Below are positions 47,165-56,333 of a stretch of 64,000 nucleotides of DNA, in pieces. The stretch's first letter is position 1. Each line of letters opens with the position of its first letter. The notes under the pieces were generated by a model. The model had not been told where the DNA came from. It searched no databases and saw nothing but the letters and a program-made list of their open reading frames with translations. The position numbers were made by a program, and so were the translations under genes. This DNA comes from Bacteroidales bacterium (GTDB lineage: Bacteria; Bacteroidota; Bacteroidia; Bacteroidales; P3). The stretch covers positions 1-64,000 of the forward strand of contig JAFSLX010000008.1 in assembly GCA_017448185.1 (NCBI GenBank), written 5' to 3'.

Positions 47165-47863
47165 ATGAATTTAGGAATCAAATTGTTGGTAGCAGAGGAC
47201 GACCCGAATCTGGGTACGATTTTGAAGGCTTATCTTACGCAGAAAGGCTACACCGTGGTGTGGGCCAAGGACGGCGAAGCGGCTTTGCAGAGCTTCGACG
47301 AGGAAGATGTGGATGCCTGCATTCTCGACGTGATGATGCCCGTGAAGGACGGTTTCACTGTGGCCAAGACCATACGCCGAATCGACAAAAAGGTGCCCAT
47401 CATCTTCCTGACCGCCAAGAACCTGGAAGGCGACAAGCTGAAAGGCTTCGAGGTGGGAGCCGACGATTATATCACCAAACCCTTCAGCATGGAGGAGCTG
47501 CTGGCACGACTGAACGCCACAATGCGACGCTCGTTCAATGAGGACCGTCCCGACAAGAATGTGTTCAAAATCGGGAAGTTCACGTTCGACTATGTGCATC
47601 AGACGCTTACGATTGGCGACGAGGTGCAGCGCCTTACCGCCAAGGAGTGCGACCTGCTGCGTATCTTCGCCATCAACTACAACCAATTGGTTGACCGCAA
47701 TACTACCCTGCAACGCATTTGGAAGGACGACAGCTACTTTGCCGCCCGCTCGATGGATGTGTATATCACCAAACTGCGCAAATACCTGAAGGCCGACCCG
47801 ACGGTGGAAATCGCCAACGTGCACGGTGTCGGATTCAAGCTAACGCACAAGGAGGAGGCTTGA
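47165..47863 (+). CDS. OmpR-family response regulator, RprY-like
   Basis: 232 residues. Receiver domain with the acidic pair EDD, phospho-acceptor Asp in ACILDVMMPVKDG, FLTAKN and Lys in DDYITKPF. The winged helix-turn-helix effector follows (LTAKECDLLRIFAIN, SMDVYITKLRKYL, VHGVGFKLT). The sequence resembles RprY of Bacteroides. The usual RprX histidine kinase is not adjacent; a PhnP-like gene overlaps its stop instead. The target genes are unknown. Confidence 0.93.
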   Translation: MNLGIKLLVAEDDPNLGTILKAYLTQKGYTVVWAKDGEAALQSFDEEDVDACILDVMMPVKDGFTVAKTIRRIDKKVPIIFLTAKNLEGDKLKGFEVGADDYITKPFSMEELLARLNATMRRSFNEDRPDKNVFKIGKFTFDYVHQTLTIGDEVQRLTAKECDLLRIFAINYNQLVDRNTTLQRIWKDDSYFAARSMDVYITKLRKYLKADPTVEIANVHGVGFKLTHKEEA

Positions 47864-48654
47864 GGCTGACGTTCTTGGGCACAGGGACATCGCAAGGTGT
47901 GCCTGTCATTGCCTGTCAATGTGAAGTGTGCCGCTCGTCTGACGAGCGGGACACTCGTTTTCGTACCTCGGCATTGCTTCAGATTGACAAAACAAATATT
48001 TTGTTCGACATCGGACCTGATTTCCGTCAGCAAATGTTGCGCCACAAGGTGGATCATCTGGATGCAATACTGATTACGCATGCGCATCGCGACCATGTTG
48101 CAGGATTGGATGATATCCGCTCATTCAACTATGTGCAGCACAAGAAGATGAATATCTACCTGAACGACACTGCACGTACCATTTTGGAGCGTGACTACCG
48201 CTATGTGTTCGCTCCGCACGAGTTCCCCGGGCTGCCCGAGGCCGACCTGCATTCGGTTAGTTCGGAGTTTGTAGTGGTTGGCCAATCCGACAGCACTCCA
48301 CGCAATTCGGAATTTGAGGTGAAGGTGGTGCCGATAAAGGCGATGCACAAAGATATGCCCATTCTTGGCTATCGTATTGGTCGGCTGGCTTATATCACCG
48401 ATGCCAACCACATCGACGAGGCCGAGTTGCGGAAACTGCAGGGCGTTGACACACTGGTGATTAACGCACTGAGGCAAGCACATCATTACTCTCACTATTC
48501 GCTTCCCGAGGCGCTGGAAGTGATAGGCAGGGTGAAGCCTCGTAGAGCTTATATTACCCATATCAGCCACGAGATGGGACTGCACGCCGATGTGTCGGCA
48601 ACGCTGCCCGACGGGGTTGAACTGGCATACGATAACTTACAGATTGAAATATGA
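47860..48654 (+). CDS. Metallo-beta-lactamase fold hydrolase, PhnP-like
   Basis: 264 residues from a TTG at 47860 that overlaps the regulator stop (TTGA). A purine-rich ggaggagg lies just upstream, and the protein then starts at the family N-terminus (LRLTFLGTGTSQGVPVI). CQCEVCRSSDERDTR is the family Zn/Cys segment; THAHRDHVAGLD is the metal motif; ITDAN and HISHE complete the ligands. Related to PhnP phosphoribosyl cyclic phosphodiesterase and RNase Z. Coupled to the regulator and, through ATGA, to the glycosyltransferase. Confidence 0.9.
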   Translation: MRLTFLGTGTSQGVPVIACQCEVCRSSDERDTRFRTSALLQIDKTNILFDIGPDFRQQMLRHKVDHLDAILITHAHRDHVAGLDDIRSFNYVQHKKMNIYLNDTARTILERDYRYVFAPHEFPGLPEADLHSVSSEFVVVGQSDSTPRNSEFEVKVVPIKAMHKDMPILGYRIGRLAYITDANHIDEAELRKLQGVDTLVINALRQAHHYSHYSLPEALEVIGRVKPRRAYITHISHEMGLHADVSATLPDGVELAYDNLQIEI

Positions 48655-49544
48655 TTTCGATTTGCATACCGATATTCAACTACGATGTCCGTCCATTGGT
48701 GAGCAGTCTGGCCCGGCAGGCAAAGGAACAGAATGCCGAAGTGGAGATAGTCTGCATCGACGACCACTCGGATGCACAGTTCGAAGCGATGAACCACGGG
48801 GTGGGAGATGTCTATGTAAAACTGCCAAAGAATGTGGGCCGTGCAGCCATACGCAACCTTTTCCTGAAGCATACGAAAGGGGAGTGGTTGCTGTTTTTGG
48901 ACAATGACTCGATAGTGAATGATTGTTTCTTGGCACGCTATCTCGTATGGCTTGATAAAGACACCAAGGTGATGGTTGGCGGTCGGATTTACGATCCGAA
49001 GAGCGACCGGCCAGAGTGTCACCTGCGCTACCGTTATGGGGTGGAGGTGGAAAGTCGAAATGAGAAAAGCCGCCGCAAAGAGCCTTACCGCTCTTTCATG
49101 ACGAACAACTTCCTTATACATCGTGAGGTGCTGCAACAGATTGGTTTCGATGAACGAATCAACCTTTACGGTCACGAAGACACGTTGTTTGGCTACCGTT
49201 TGGAAATGGCAGGCATCCCGATATTGCATATCGACAATGCGGTGGTGAACGGCGAGGTGGAGACCAATGCCGACTTTGTGAACAAGAGTGAGGAGGCCGT
49301 CAAGTCGTTGGTTACAATTTATGGTTTTATGCAGGGCGACGCGCGTTTTTGCCAGTCGGTGCGACTATTAAGGGCATACAATAGCGTATGCCACTGGCAT
49401 TTGAGCGGCTTGGTGTATGCCGTTTTCAAATTGTTTTACAAGCCGTTGCGTCTCTTGCTCGTGAATGGGCGTTGTACATCGATGGCGGTGTTTAACTTTT
49501 ATAAATTAGGATTATTTATCAAGGGAGTAAGATATGAAAAATAG
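48651..49544 (+). CDS. Family 2 glycosyltransferase
   Basis: 297 residues. GT-A fold: ISICIPIFNYD start, CIDDHSDA (first Asp), WLLFLDNDS (DxD-like metal site) and GHEDTLFGYRLEMAGI (catalytic acidic helix). The hydrophobic C-terminal stretch (CHWHLSGLVYAVFKLFYKPLRLLLV) suggests membrane contact. It probably adds sugars to a surface glycan or lipid; the acceptor is unknown. ATGA overlap with the PhnP-like gene, and its end overlaps the lipoprotein gene by 11 bases. Confidence 0.9.
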   Translation: MISICIPIFNYDVRPLVSSLARQAKEQNAEVEIVCIDDHSDAQFEAMNHGVGDVYVKLPKNVGRAAIRNLFLKHTKGEWLLFLDNDSIVNDCFLARYLVWLDKDTKVMVGGRIYDPKSDRPECHLRYRYGVEVESRNEKSRRKEPYRSFMTNNFLIHREVLQQIGFDERINLYGHEDTLFGYRLEMAGIPILHIDNAVVNGEVETNADFVNKSEEAVKSLVTIYGFMQGDARFCQSVRLLRAYNSVCHWHLSGLVYAVFKLFYKPLRLLLVNGRCTSMAVFNFYKLGLFIKGVRYEK

Positions 49545-50406
49545 ATTTTTATCACTTGGTTTGTTGTCGTTGGTGGCTTTGCTGCTGACGGGTTGCTGGG
49601 GCGGTCGCTTTGTGTCGGCCGATGCCGATTTGGAGGCTATCTATATCGGCAAAAGCTACTACGATATTGTGGCCGATTTTGGTCGTCCCGATGCCTCGAT
49701 GAACGACGGTATGGAAGGGTCAAAGATTGCGTACAACTCAGTGTCGCTCAGTAATAGTAAAGCGTCTGACCTATACCAACGCTTTAATATGCGCAACCGT
49801 GCTACCAAAGTAAAAGGAACGCCTAAGGGTGGCATCACTTTTTCGTTGAATGCCGACATGAAATGCTATGCTGTCGACTCTGATTTCGAGCATGAGCGAG
49901 TGAAGCAGCCCAAGCAGCCCAAAGCTGCTAAACCGGGAGACCCGCGCCGTCCCAATCCGGTAAAACCGAAGATTCCTCGCACAATTGACTATCCCTATTT
50001 TGAATCGTGCAACACTTATGCCGAAAAGGTCAGCATTGAGAAAGTGGAAATCGACCGCCTGCAAACCAAGATTTACTTTACATATCGCGACCGTACGCCG
50101 ATGACGCGTCCATTGAACGACATTGGATTGTACATCATGCCAGAGATTTACATTGAAGACTGCGCTACGCGTGTCCATTACGAACTGCGTAAGGCCGAAG
50201 GAATATCGCTTTATCCCGACCGGACGGAGTTTGCCCACAACGAAGGTGGCTACGACGTGCTGGTCTATTCGCTTACCTTTGCACCTTTGGCCGAGAGTAC
50301 GGAATATATCAATATTGTTGAACCCGGCCATTCCGGATTCAACTACTACCGTATCGATGTGCGCACGCCCATCACAACAAAGGATGAATTGAGATTTCAG
50401 AAATAA
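49534..50406 (+). CDS. Lipoprotein of unknown function
   Basis: 290 residues. Lipobox LLTGC (Cys21). After it comes a segment resembling an outer-membrane-assembly lipoprotein start (LEAIYIGKSYYDIVADFGRPD), then a Pro/Lys linker (KQPKQPKAAKPGDPRRPNP) and a beta-rich C-terminal domain. No family was recognised. It overlaps the glycosyltransferase end and precedes the peptidase by 12 bases. Confidence 0.75.
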   Translation: MKNRFLSLGLLSLVALLLTGCWGGRFVSADADLEAIYIGKSYYDIVADFGRPDASMNDGMEGSKIAYNSVSLSNSKASDLYQRFNMRNRATKVKGTPKGGITFSLNADMKCYAVDSDFEHERVKQPKQPKAAKPGDPRRPNPVKPKIPRTIDYPYFESCNTYAEKVSIEKVEIDRLQTKIYFTYRDRTPMTRPLNDIGLYIMPEIYIEDCATRVHYELRKAEGISLYPDRTEFAHNEGGYDVLVYSLTFAPLAESTEYINIVEPGHSGFNYYRIDVRTPITTKDELRFQK

Positions 50407-50418
50407 AATATTTACATT

Positions 50419-52533
50419 ATGAAGAAAACCTTATTCTCATTGGCGGCGCTGTCTCTATGCATGGTGGCCTGCCAAACTAAGCAATCGGACGAAAAGCCGA
50501 TTGGGAAGCCCGAGGTGGCTGTGGAGAACGGCCGATTCACGCCCGAAGTGATGTGGAGCCTCGGAGTGATGAGCGAATATGCTGTCAGCCCCGATGGTAG
50601 CCAGGTGCTCTTTACCCTTCGCTACACCGACATGGAGCAGAACAAAAACAACGCCGAATTGTACTTGATGGGTGTCGATGGTGACGAGGCCATCCGCTTG
50701 ACCACCACCGCCCAAAGTGAATTTAATCCTGTTTGGATGGACGATAACACGGTGATGTTCTGTCGTGGAACAGAAATTCTTTCCATGAACCTCTCCACCA
50801 AGAAGGAGAGCAAGGTGGCCAAGTGTGAACGCGGCTTCGAGGGCTTCAAACTGGCTCCCGACGGCAAGTCGTTGGTCTACATCAGCACCATCCCCGTCGA
50901 ACGCCCAGAGCACCTCAACAAGCTTTATGCCGGCCTCGACAAGACCACAGGCCGCATCAACGAAGGTCTGATGTATCGCCACTGGGACAACTGGGTGGAT
51001 GAGATTCCCCACATCTACTATGTCACTTTAACCAATGGTAAAGCTGACATGGACAAAGCTGTTGACATTCTGAATGGTGAACCTTACGAAAGTCCCATGC
51101 GCCCATGGGGTGGTACCGAACAGTACAACTACAGTCCCGACAGCAAAAACATCGCCTACACCTGCCGCAAGAAGACTGGTTACGACTATGCCCATTCGAC
51201 CAACAGCGACATCTACATCTATAATATCGAGTCCGGTGTGACCCACAATATCAGCGAGGGCATCATGGGCTATGACCAGAACCCAGTCTTCAGCCATGAT
51301 GGCAAAATGATTGCTTGGGAAAGCATGGAGCGCGACGGCTACGAGGCCGACAAGCTTCGACTCATGGTGATGGACCTTGAGAGCGGCGAAAAGGTCGACC
51401 TCACTTCCGAATTCGACTATGGCGTCAGCAATATCTGCTGGAGCAAGGACGACAAAGAGCTTGCCGCTGTGGTCATGTATCGCGGCACCTTGGAAATCTT
51501 TGCCTTCAATCGCGAATCCAAGGCTATCCGTCAAATCTCCAAGGGTGTACACGACATCAATGGCTTCCAATTGAATGGCGACAACATCATCGCCTCTCAG
51601 GTTTCGATGCAGTATCCCGCCACCCTCTACGCCTACAACCTGAACGACAGCGTATCGGATGGCCGTAAGGTCAGCTCTTTCAACGACGATCTCCTCTCCC
51701 AGGTGCGCATGGGCAAGGTTGAGCCTTATTGGATCAAAACCGTCGACGGCAAGGATATGCTCACCTGGATCATCTACCCCTACGATTACGATAGCACCAA
51801 AACCTATCCTGCTCTGCTCTTCTGCGAGGGCGGCCCCCAGAGCATCGTCAGCCAGTTCTGGAGCACCCGTTGGAACTTCGAGGTGATGAGCGGCGCCGGT
51901 TACTTCGTCATCGCCCCCAACCGTCGCGGTGTCCCTGGTTTCGGTATGGAATGGCTTGAAGAAATCAGCGGCGACTATGGCGGTCTCTGCATGCAGGACT
52001 ACATGAGCGCCACCGACTGGGCTGCCGCCAACATCCCGCAGATCGACAAAGATCGCATCGGTGCTTGTGGCGCTTCCTTCGGCGGTTTCAGCATCTATTG
52101 GCTGGCCGGTCACAACCACGACGTGAAAGGCTACAACGATGGTCGTCGCTTCAAAGTCTTCCTCGCTCACAACGGCATGTTCAACTTCGAACAGCAGTAT
52201 CTCGAAACCGAGGAAATGTGGTTCGAAAATTGGGAACTCGGCGGCCCCTACTGGGAACGCGACAAAAACCCTCAGATCAACAAAAGCTTCGCCAACTCGC
52301 CCCACCTCTTTGTCGACAAGTGGAACACCCCAATCTGCGTCATCCACAGCGAGTTCGACTTTCGCATCGTCGCCTCCCAGGGTATGGCTGCCTACAACGC
52401 CGCCCAATTGCGACACATCCCAAGCCGCTACCTCTACTTCCCCGACGAAACCCACTGGGTGCTGAAACCCCAGAACAGCCTCCTCTGGCATCGCAACTTC
52501 ATCGACTGGTTCGACCAGTGGCTGAAAAAGTAA
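50419..52533 (+). CDS. S9-family prolyl-oligopeptidase-like dipeptidyl peptidase, DPP5-type lipoprotein
   Basis: 704 residues. The signal sequence ends in MVAC, so the enzyme is probably a lipoprotein. The N-terminal beta-propeller spans about 40-430. The C-terminal alpha/beta hydrolase carries Ser553 (GASFGG), Asp647 (HSEFDFRI) and His679 (DETHW). The closest known type is dipeptidyl-peptidase 5 of Porphyromonas, which feeds amino-acid fermentation with dipeptides. That fits the lysine-fermentation genes in this window. Confidence 0.9.
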   Translation: MKKTLFSLAALSLCMVACQTKQSDEKPIGKPEVAVENGRFTPEVMWSLGVMSEYAVSPDGSQVLFTLRYTDMEQNKNNAELYLMGVDGDEAIRLTTTAQSEFNPVWMDDNTVMFCRGTEILSMNLSTKKESKVAKCERGFEGFKLAPDGKSLVYISTIPVERPEHLNKLYAGLDKTTGRINEGLMYRHWDNWVDEIPHIYYVTLTNGKADMDKAVDILNGEPYESPMRPWGGTEQYNYSPDSKNIAYTCRKKTGYDYAHSTNSDIYIYNIESGVTHNISEGIMGYDQNPVFSHDGKMIAWESMERDGYEADKLRLMVMDLESGEKVDLTSEFDYGVSNICWSKDDKELAAVVMYRGTLEIFAFNRESKAIRQISKGVHDINGFQLNGDNIIASQVSMQYPATLYAYNLNDSVSDGRKVSSFNDDLLSQVRMGKVEPYWIKTVDGKDMLTWIIYPYDYDSTKTYPALLFCEGGPQSIVSQFWSTRWNFEVMSGAGYFVIAPNRRGVPGFGMEWLEEISGDYGGLCMQDYMSATDWAAANIPQIDKDRIGACGASFGGFSIYWLAGHNHDVKGYNDGRRFKVFLAHNGMFNFEQQYLETEEMWFENWELGGPYWERDKNPQINKSFANSPHLFVDKWNTPICVIHSEFDFRIVASQGMAAYNAAQLRHIPSRYLYFPDETHWVLKPQNSLLWHRNFIDWFDQWLKK

Positions 52534-52556
52534 GATGTAGGAAGTGCGAAATAACA

Positions 52557-52600
52557 AACGGGCTGGTGTGGAATTAACCGCTCCAGCCCGTTCTGTTTTA
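52557..52600 (+). terminator. Terminator between the peptidase and terC (convergent)
   Basis: A 10-bp stem aacgggctgg/ccagcccgtt (52557-52566, 52583-52592) followed by a T-rich tract. It lies 23 bases after the peptidase stop and 16 bases before the terC end, so it may serve both strands. Confidence 0.8.
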
Positions 52601-52615
52601 TTCACATCTTATTCT

Positions 52616-53572
52616 TTATTTCTCATTTCTCACCGGCTTCTTGATCATCATCGACAGCAGGATGCTGACCACCAAAATGCCGAGAATGACGGCTAACGAT
52701 ACACCTGTCGAGATATGCCAGTCAAAGAACTCACCGCCTATCATCTTCACTCCGATAAAGCACAGCAGGGCTCCTAAGCCGTAGTGCAGCATCCAGAAGC
52801 GGTCGGCCACATCGCTCAGCAGGAAAAACAGCGACCGCAGTCCCATGATGGCAAAAATATTGGACGTATACACTATTATCGGGTCCGTCGTCACCGAAAA
52901 AACCGCCGGTATCGAGTCGACGGCAAAGATAATATCCGAAAACTCAATCACTAGCAGCACAATAAACAGCGGTGTCATCTTCCCGGCATGGAAGAAGTCG
53001 TGTCCGTGGCTCTCCTTCGTCACGGGGAAGTGCTTCGATGCGAAGCGTACCACCGGATGGTTGGCCGTGTCAATCTGCTCGTCACCTTCATCGCGGAACA
53101 TCTTCACACCACTGTACACCAGCACCACACCGAACACCGCCAGCAGCCACGAGAATTTGGTCACCAGCGCTCCGAGGGCAAAAATGAAAACAAACCTCAG
53201 CACGATCGCTCCGAAAATGCCCCAAAACAGCACCCGGTGGTAGTATTCCTTCTTGATGCCGAACGACACGAAAATCATTATCATCACGAAAATATTGTCA
53301 ATCGACAGGCTCTCCTCGAGGAAATAACCCGCCAAAAACTGCGACGCTATCTCGTGCTTCTCACCCGCACTCATTTCCACCCCGTGTACCCACTCGGCAT
53401 GGAAATAGAGTAGGGCGGCAAAGCCCAACGCCAACGCAATCCACATGCCCGTCTGCATGGCCGCCTCCTTCACTCCAACCACATGGTCCTTCTTATGGAA
53501 CACAAACAGGTCCAGCCCCAGCATCACCACCACAAACACCATAAAAACAATAAAAAACAGATTGTTCATCAT
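52616..53572 (-). CDS. TerC/Alx-family membrane protein
   Basis: 318 residues with about nine membrane segments. TerC signatures are FLAGYFLEESLSIDNIFV (acidic residues likely binding Mn) and VIEFSDIIFAVDSIPAV. Members of the family export manganese or help metal loading of secreted proteins. No toxic-anion cluster surrounds it. It is divergent from the chromate transporter genes. Confidence 0.93.
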   Translation of the reverse strand: MMNNLFFIVFMVFVVVMLGLDLFVFHKKDHVVGVKEAAMQTGMWIALALGFAALLYFHAEWVHGVEMSAGEKHEIASQFLAGYFLEESLSIDNIFVMIMIFVSFGIKKEYYHRVLFWGIFGAIVLRFVFIFALGALVTKFSWLLAVFGVVLVYSGVKMFRDEGDEQIDTANHPVVRFASKHFPVTKESHGHDFFHAGKMTPLFIVLLVIEFSDIIFAVDSIPAVFSVTTDPIIVYTSNIFAIMGLRSLFFLLSDVADRFWMLHYGLGALLCFIGVKMIGGEFFDWHISTGVSLAVILGILVVSILLSMMIKKPVRNEK

Positions 53573-53610
53573 CCTACAATATTTTTTTCTGATTTCCGTT
53601 TATAACGCAC

Positions 53611-54153
53611 ATGCAGGCCAAATATTGTGATATATTCTGGAGTTTTTTCAAAATCGGCACCTTCACCGTCGGTGGCGGCTATGCCATGATACCCCTTATG
53701 CAGCGCGAATTGGTAGAGTGTCACCGGTGGATTACCGACGAGGAATTCCACGATTGGGTCGCCGTCTCGCAGGCCATGCCGGGTGTCTTCGCCGTCAACA
53801 TGGCAGCCTCCGTTGGCAATCGTTTGCGTGGCCTCCGCGGCAGTGTCGTCGCCATTGTGGGCAATATTATGATGCCCATATTGTTCATTCTGCTGATTGC
53901 CATCTTCTTTCAGGGCATGCGCAGCAACATTGTCGTCGAGCGTATTTTTCTCGGTCTCCGTCCCGCTGTTGTTGCGCTTGTTGCCGCACCGGTGTTCAAC
54001 ATGGCCAAGTCGGCCCGCATCTCGTGGAGCAACTGCTGGATACCGGTGGTTTGTGCTTTGCTCATTTTTTTCCTCGGTGTCAGTCCCGTCCTCGTCATTC
54101 TTCTCGCCGCTCTCCTCGGCTATCTCCACTCTCGCTTCACATCAAACCATTAA
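53611..54153 (+). CDS. Chromate transporter, N-type half protein
   Basis: 180 residues with about five membrane segments. ChrA half-domain: FFKIGTFTVGGGYAMIPLMQRE at the start and ITDEEFHDWVAVSQAMPGVFAVN. Short CHR proteins of this kind pair with a second half encoded next door (54211-54786). They are predicted to export chromate or a related anion. The pair looks like the standard split arrangement and not a broken gene. Confidence 0.93.
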   Translation: MQAKYCDIFWSFFKIGTFTVGGGYAMIPLMQRELVECHRWITDEEFHDWVAVSQAMPGVFAVNMAASVGNRLRGLRGSVVAIVGNIMMPILFILLIAIFFQGMRSNIVVERIFLGLRPAVVALVAAPVFNMAKSARISWSNCWIPVVCALLIFFLGVSPVLVILLAALLGYLHSRFTSNH

Positions 54154-54154
54154 A

Positions 54155-54210
54155 CTATTAAACCCTTGAACCCTTAAACCCTTGAACCCTTGAACCATTA
54201 ACCATTAACC
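54155..54210. repeat. Short tandem repeat (about 9 bp, AACCCTTGA-like)
   Basis: Between the two chromate transporter halves, six or so units such as aacccttga, aacccttaa and aaccattaa follow one another. It ends at the ATG of the second gene. Likely slippage-prone; it may set the distance and the coupling between the two genes. Confidence 0.75.
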
Positions 54211-54786
54211 ATGATTCTCCTCCAGCTCTTCTACACCTTCCTCCTCATCGGACTCTTCACCTTCGGTGGCGGCTACTCCATGATTGCCCTCATCTACGAC
54301 CAAGTGGTAACCCGTCATGCCTGGATTACTTCTGCAGAATTTACCGACATTCTCGCTATCAGCCAAATAACCCCCGGTCCCATAGGCATCAACACCGCCA
54401 CCTACGTCGGCTACGCCGCCGTCGCTTCGGCAGGCTACCCGACCTATATGGCCCTCCTCGGCTCCCTCATCGCCTCCCTCGCCGTCATCCTGCTGCCCGC
54501 CGCCCTCATTATTGTCGTAAGCCAATGGCTGCAACACCATAAAGACAACCCCACCGTCGCCGCCCTCCTCCGCACCCTCCGCCTCGCCGTCCTCGGCCTC
54601 ATTGCAGCCGCCGCCCTCTCCCTCCTCACTGTCGACAACTTCGGCACCCCCGCGCTCTCCCGCCCCTTCGTCACCTCCGTCGCCATCTTCCTCGCCGTCT
54701 TCATCCTCTCCGTCCGTTACCGTAAAAACCCCATCCTCCTCATCGCCCTTTCGGGTCTTGCGGGCCTTGTCGTCTACAGTATTTAG
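54211..54786 (+). CDS. Chromate transporter, C-type half protein
   Basis: 191 residues, five to six membrane segments. The start FLLIGLFTFGGGYSMIALIYDQVV and DILAISQITPGPIGIN are the second-half version of the CHR motif. It works with the upstream half. Codon choice is very C-rich, as in the GH2 region. Substrate assigned from the family only. Confidence 0.92.
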   Translation: MILLQLFYTFLLIGLFTFGGGYSMIALIYDQVVTRHAWITSAEFTDILAISQITPGPIGINTATYVGYAAVASAGYPTYMALLGSLIASLAVILLPAALIIVVSQWLQHHKDNPTVAALLRTLRLAVLGLIAAAALSLLTVDNFGTPALSRPFVTSVAIFLAVFILSVRYRKNPILLIALSGLAGLVVYSI

Positions 54787-54899
54787 TCCCCCCCAGTCCT
54801 CGTGTGGCAATCCGAAAGCGACGAGTCCGGCAAAAGAAAACCCGGAACGTCAGTAAAATTGTCCCGGGTCATCTTCTTGTCGAGTGTTTCTTTTGAGCA

Positions 54900-55412
54900 T
54901 TATCTCACCTTGTGAAACGTCAGGTCGGGAATACCGACCAGAGAACTTGTCGCCGTCGTACCGTTGATTTTGAACTCAAACTCACCAAAATCCTCCCTCG
55001 CACGTTCCAGCTCCTCCTCGGCCATTGCATACCAGTCATATTCCTCTGCCAGCGTCAGTGTCGCCGCATCCAGGTTTCCTATATTCCACGACCAGCTCGT
55101 CATATTGCCGTTTTCATCGTAGGTAACATCGGTATACGCTTGGTAAGCCTCGGAGATGTTGTATGTAATCCTCCCGTCCGTCAGCGTGTAGGTGCCCTTC
55201 AGGTGCTGCCCCCAGGGGATGACATATAAGTCGAGGTTTTGACCGGCGAAGATAGCCACAAAGGCAATATCGTCGGGGTTATCGGCGAAGCGGGGAGCAT
55301 CCCAGCGCCCCTCGATCGAGGTGTTGTTGTTGTCGGTGTTTCCCTCTTCCTTGTTGCACGACACGGCGAAGAGTGCCGCAACAGCCATTAAGGCGATGAA
55401 TAATTTTTTCAT
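54900..55412 (-). CDS. Small lipoprotein, lipocalin-like
   Basis: 170 residues. Lipobox AVSC (Cys19), then an Asn/Thr linker (NKEEGNTDNNNTS) and a beta-rich domain starting IEGRWDAPRF, as in lipocalin-like lipoproteins of Bacteroidota. No active-site motif. It has its own promoter at 55500-55530 and a palindrome (copy F) beyond it. Function unknown. Confidence 0.75.
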   Translation of the reverse strand: MKKLFIALMAVAALFAVSCNKEEGNTDNNNTSIEGRWDAPRFADNPDDIAFVAIFAGQNLDLYVIPWGQHLKGTYTLTDGRITYNISEAYQAYTDVTYDENGNMTSWSWNIGNLDAATLTLAEEYDWYAMAEEELERAREDFGEFEFKINGTTATSSLVGIPDLTFHKVR

Positions 55413-55499
55413 GATAAATTGGTTTTAATGAATGGAAATTATTGATTATGTGGTAATAATAATTAATTCAAGCCTCTTGCAGCAGTATTGTTGTTTTTG

Positions 55500-55530
55500 C
55501 AAATATACATATTATTTTCCAATCGGCAAA
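55500..55530 (-). promoter_or_regulatory. Promoter of the lipocalin-like gene (TTTG - 19 nt - TATATTTG)
   Basis: On the minus strand TTTG (55530-55527) and TATATTTG (55507-55500) are spaced 19 nt, the Bacteroidota consensus, 88 bases before the ATG. Confidence 0.6.
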
Positions 55531-55572
55531 AAAAACGCCCCACAAGAGTGGCCCTTCCTGCACTCGTCCGTT

Positions 55573-55643
55573 CGTTGTCCGTTCGTTGTTCAGTCGTTGT
55601 TCAGTCAAACACTGAACAACGACTGAACAACGACTGAACAACG
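55573..55643. repeat. GTTGTTC-type intergenic palindrome, copy F
   Basis: Left arm 55573-55605, spacer caaac, right arm 55611-55643. The inner 22 bp pair perfectly. The right arm then has a third ACTGAACAACG where the left has CGTTGTCCGTT, followed by a fourth, degenerate unit. It lies between the second adenylate kinase (29 bases beyond its stop) and the lipoprotein gene, both minus strand. Confidence 0.93.
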
Positions 55644-55671
55644 ACAGGCCAACGGAATGAAGAATAGCAGG

Positions 55672-56313
55672 TTATCGTTTAAGGCGGGCGTCGATCACCT
55701 GGCAGATGCGGCCGTTGGTTTCGGCTATCTCGCCGCTGCCGTCGACGCTGACGAGGAGCCCCGAGACGCGGTAGTAGTCGAGGACGGGCTGTGTCTTGAG
55801 GTCGTATTCCTCGATGCGATGGCGGATAACATCCTCGGTGTCGTCGGAACGGTTGCTGACGGCGGCACGTTCGTGGATGCGGTGGACGAGCTCGTCGCGC
55901 GGCACGTCGATGGCAATGACGCAGTCGATGCGGCGCTGGAGCTTTGAGAAAAGGAATTCGAGAGTCTGTGCCTGCTGCACCGTGCGTGGAAAGCCGTCGA
56001 TGATGCATCCTTCGGGACGGTGGGGAATGCCTTTGCGTTGAGCATCCCAGGGGTCGACAGCGCTGTCGGGGTCGGGGAGGGTGCTACGGTTGACAAGGGC
56101 ACGGCTGAGCAGGCTGACAACGATGTCGTCACCGACGAGGTCTCCGCGGTCCATGATGGCTTTGGCCCGAAGGCCGGTAGGGGTTGAGAGGGCGACTTCC
56201 TGACGCAGCAGTTCGCCGGTGGAGATGTGGAGGAAGTCGTACTTTTCGGCCAACAGTTTGGCCTGTGTTCCTTTGCCGGCACCAGGAGCGCCGAAGATTA
56301 CGATGTTGATCAT
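55672..56313 (-). CDS. Second adenylate kinase-family nucleoside monophosphate kinase
   Basis: 213 residues from the ATG at 56313 ([17 protein letters not shown]); a start 36 bases upstream is possible. It has P-loop [25 protein letters not shown] and RSDDTEDVI, like the true adk at 43316-43873, but with an insertion of about 17 residues before DGFPRT (RSTLPDPDSAVDPWDAQR). Could be a paralogue with altered monophosphate preference. It lies next to lytT on the same strand. Confidence 0.85.
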   Translation of the reverse strand: MINIVIFGAPGAGKGTQAKLLAEKYDFLHISTGELLRQEVALSTPTGLRAKAIMDRGDLVGDDIVVSLLSRALVNRSTLPDPDSAVDPWDAQRKGIPHRPEGCIIDGFPRTVQQAQTLEFLFSKLQRRIDCVIAIDVPRDELVHRIHERAAVSNRSDDTEDVIRHRIEEYDLKTQPVLDYYRVSGLLVSVDGSGEIAETNGRICQVIDARLKR

Positions 56314-56333
56314 GTTTTTTGATTTTATGGTTT

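Noticed and set aside
53611..54786. Chromate transporter as one gene broken by a frameshift
   Set aside because: Each half has its own start, stop and complete CHR motif, and split pairs are a known arrangement.
54840..54870. acccgg/ccgggt dyad after the chromate genes as a terminator
   Set aside because: The stem is only 6-7 bp with a long loop and no adjoining T-run. Too weak to list.
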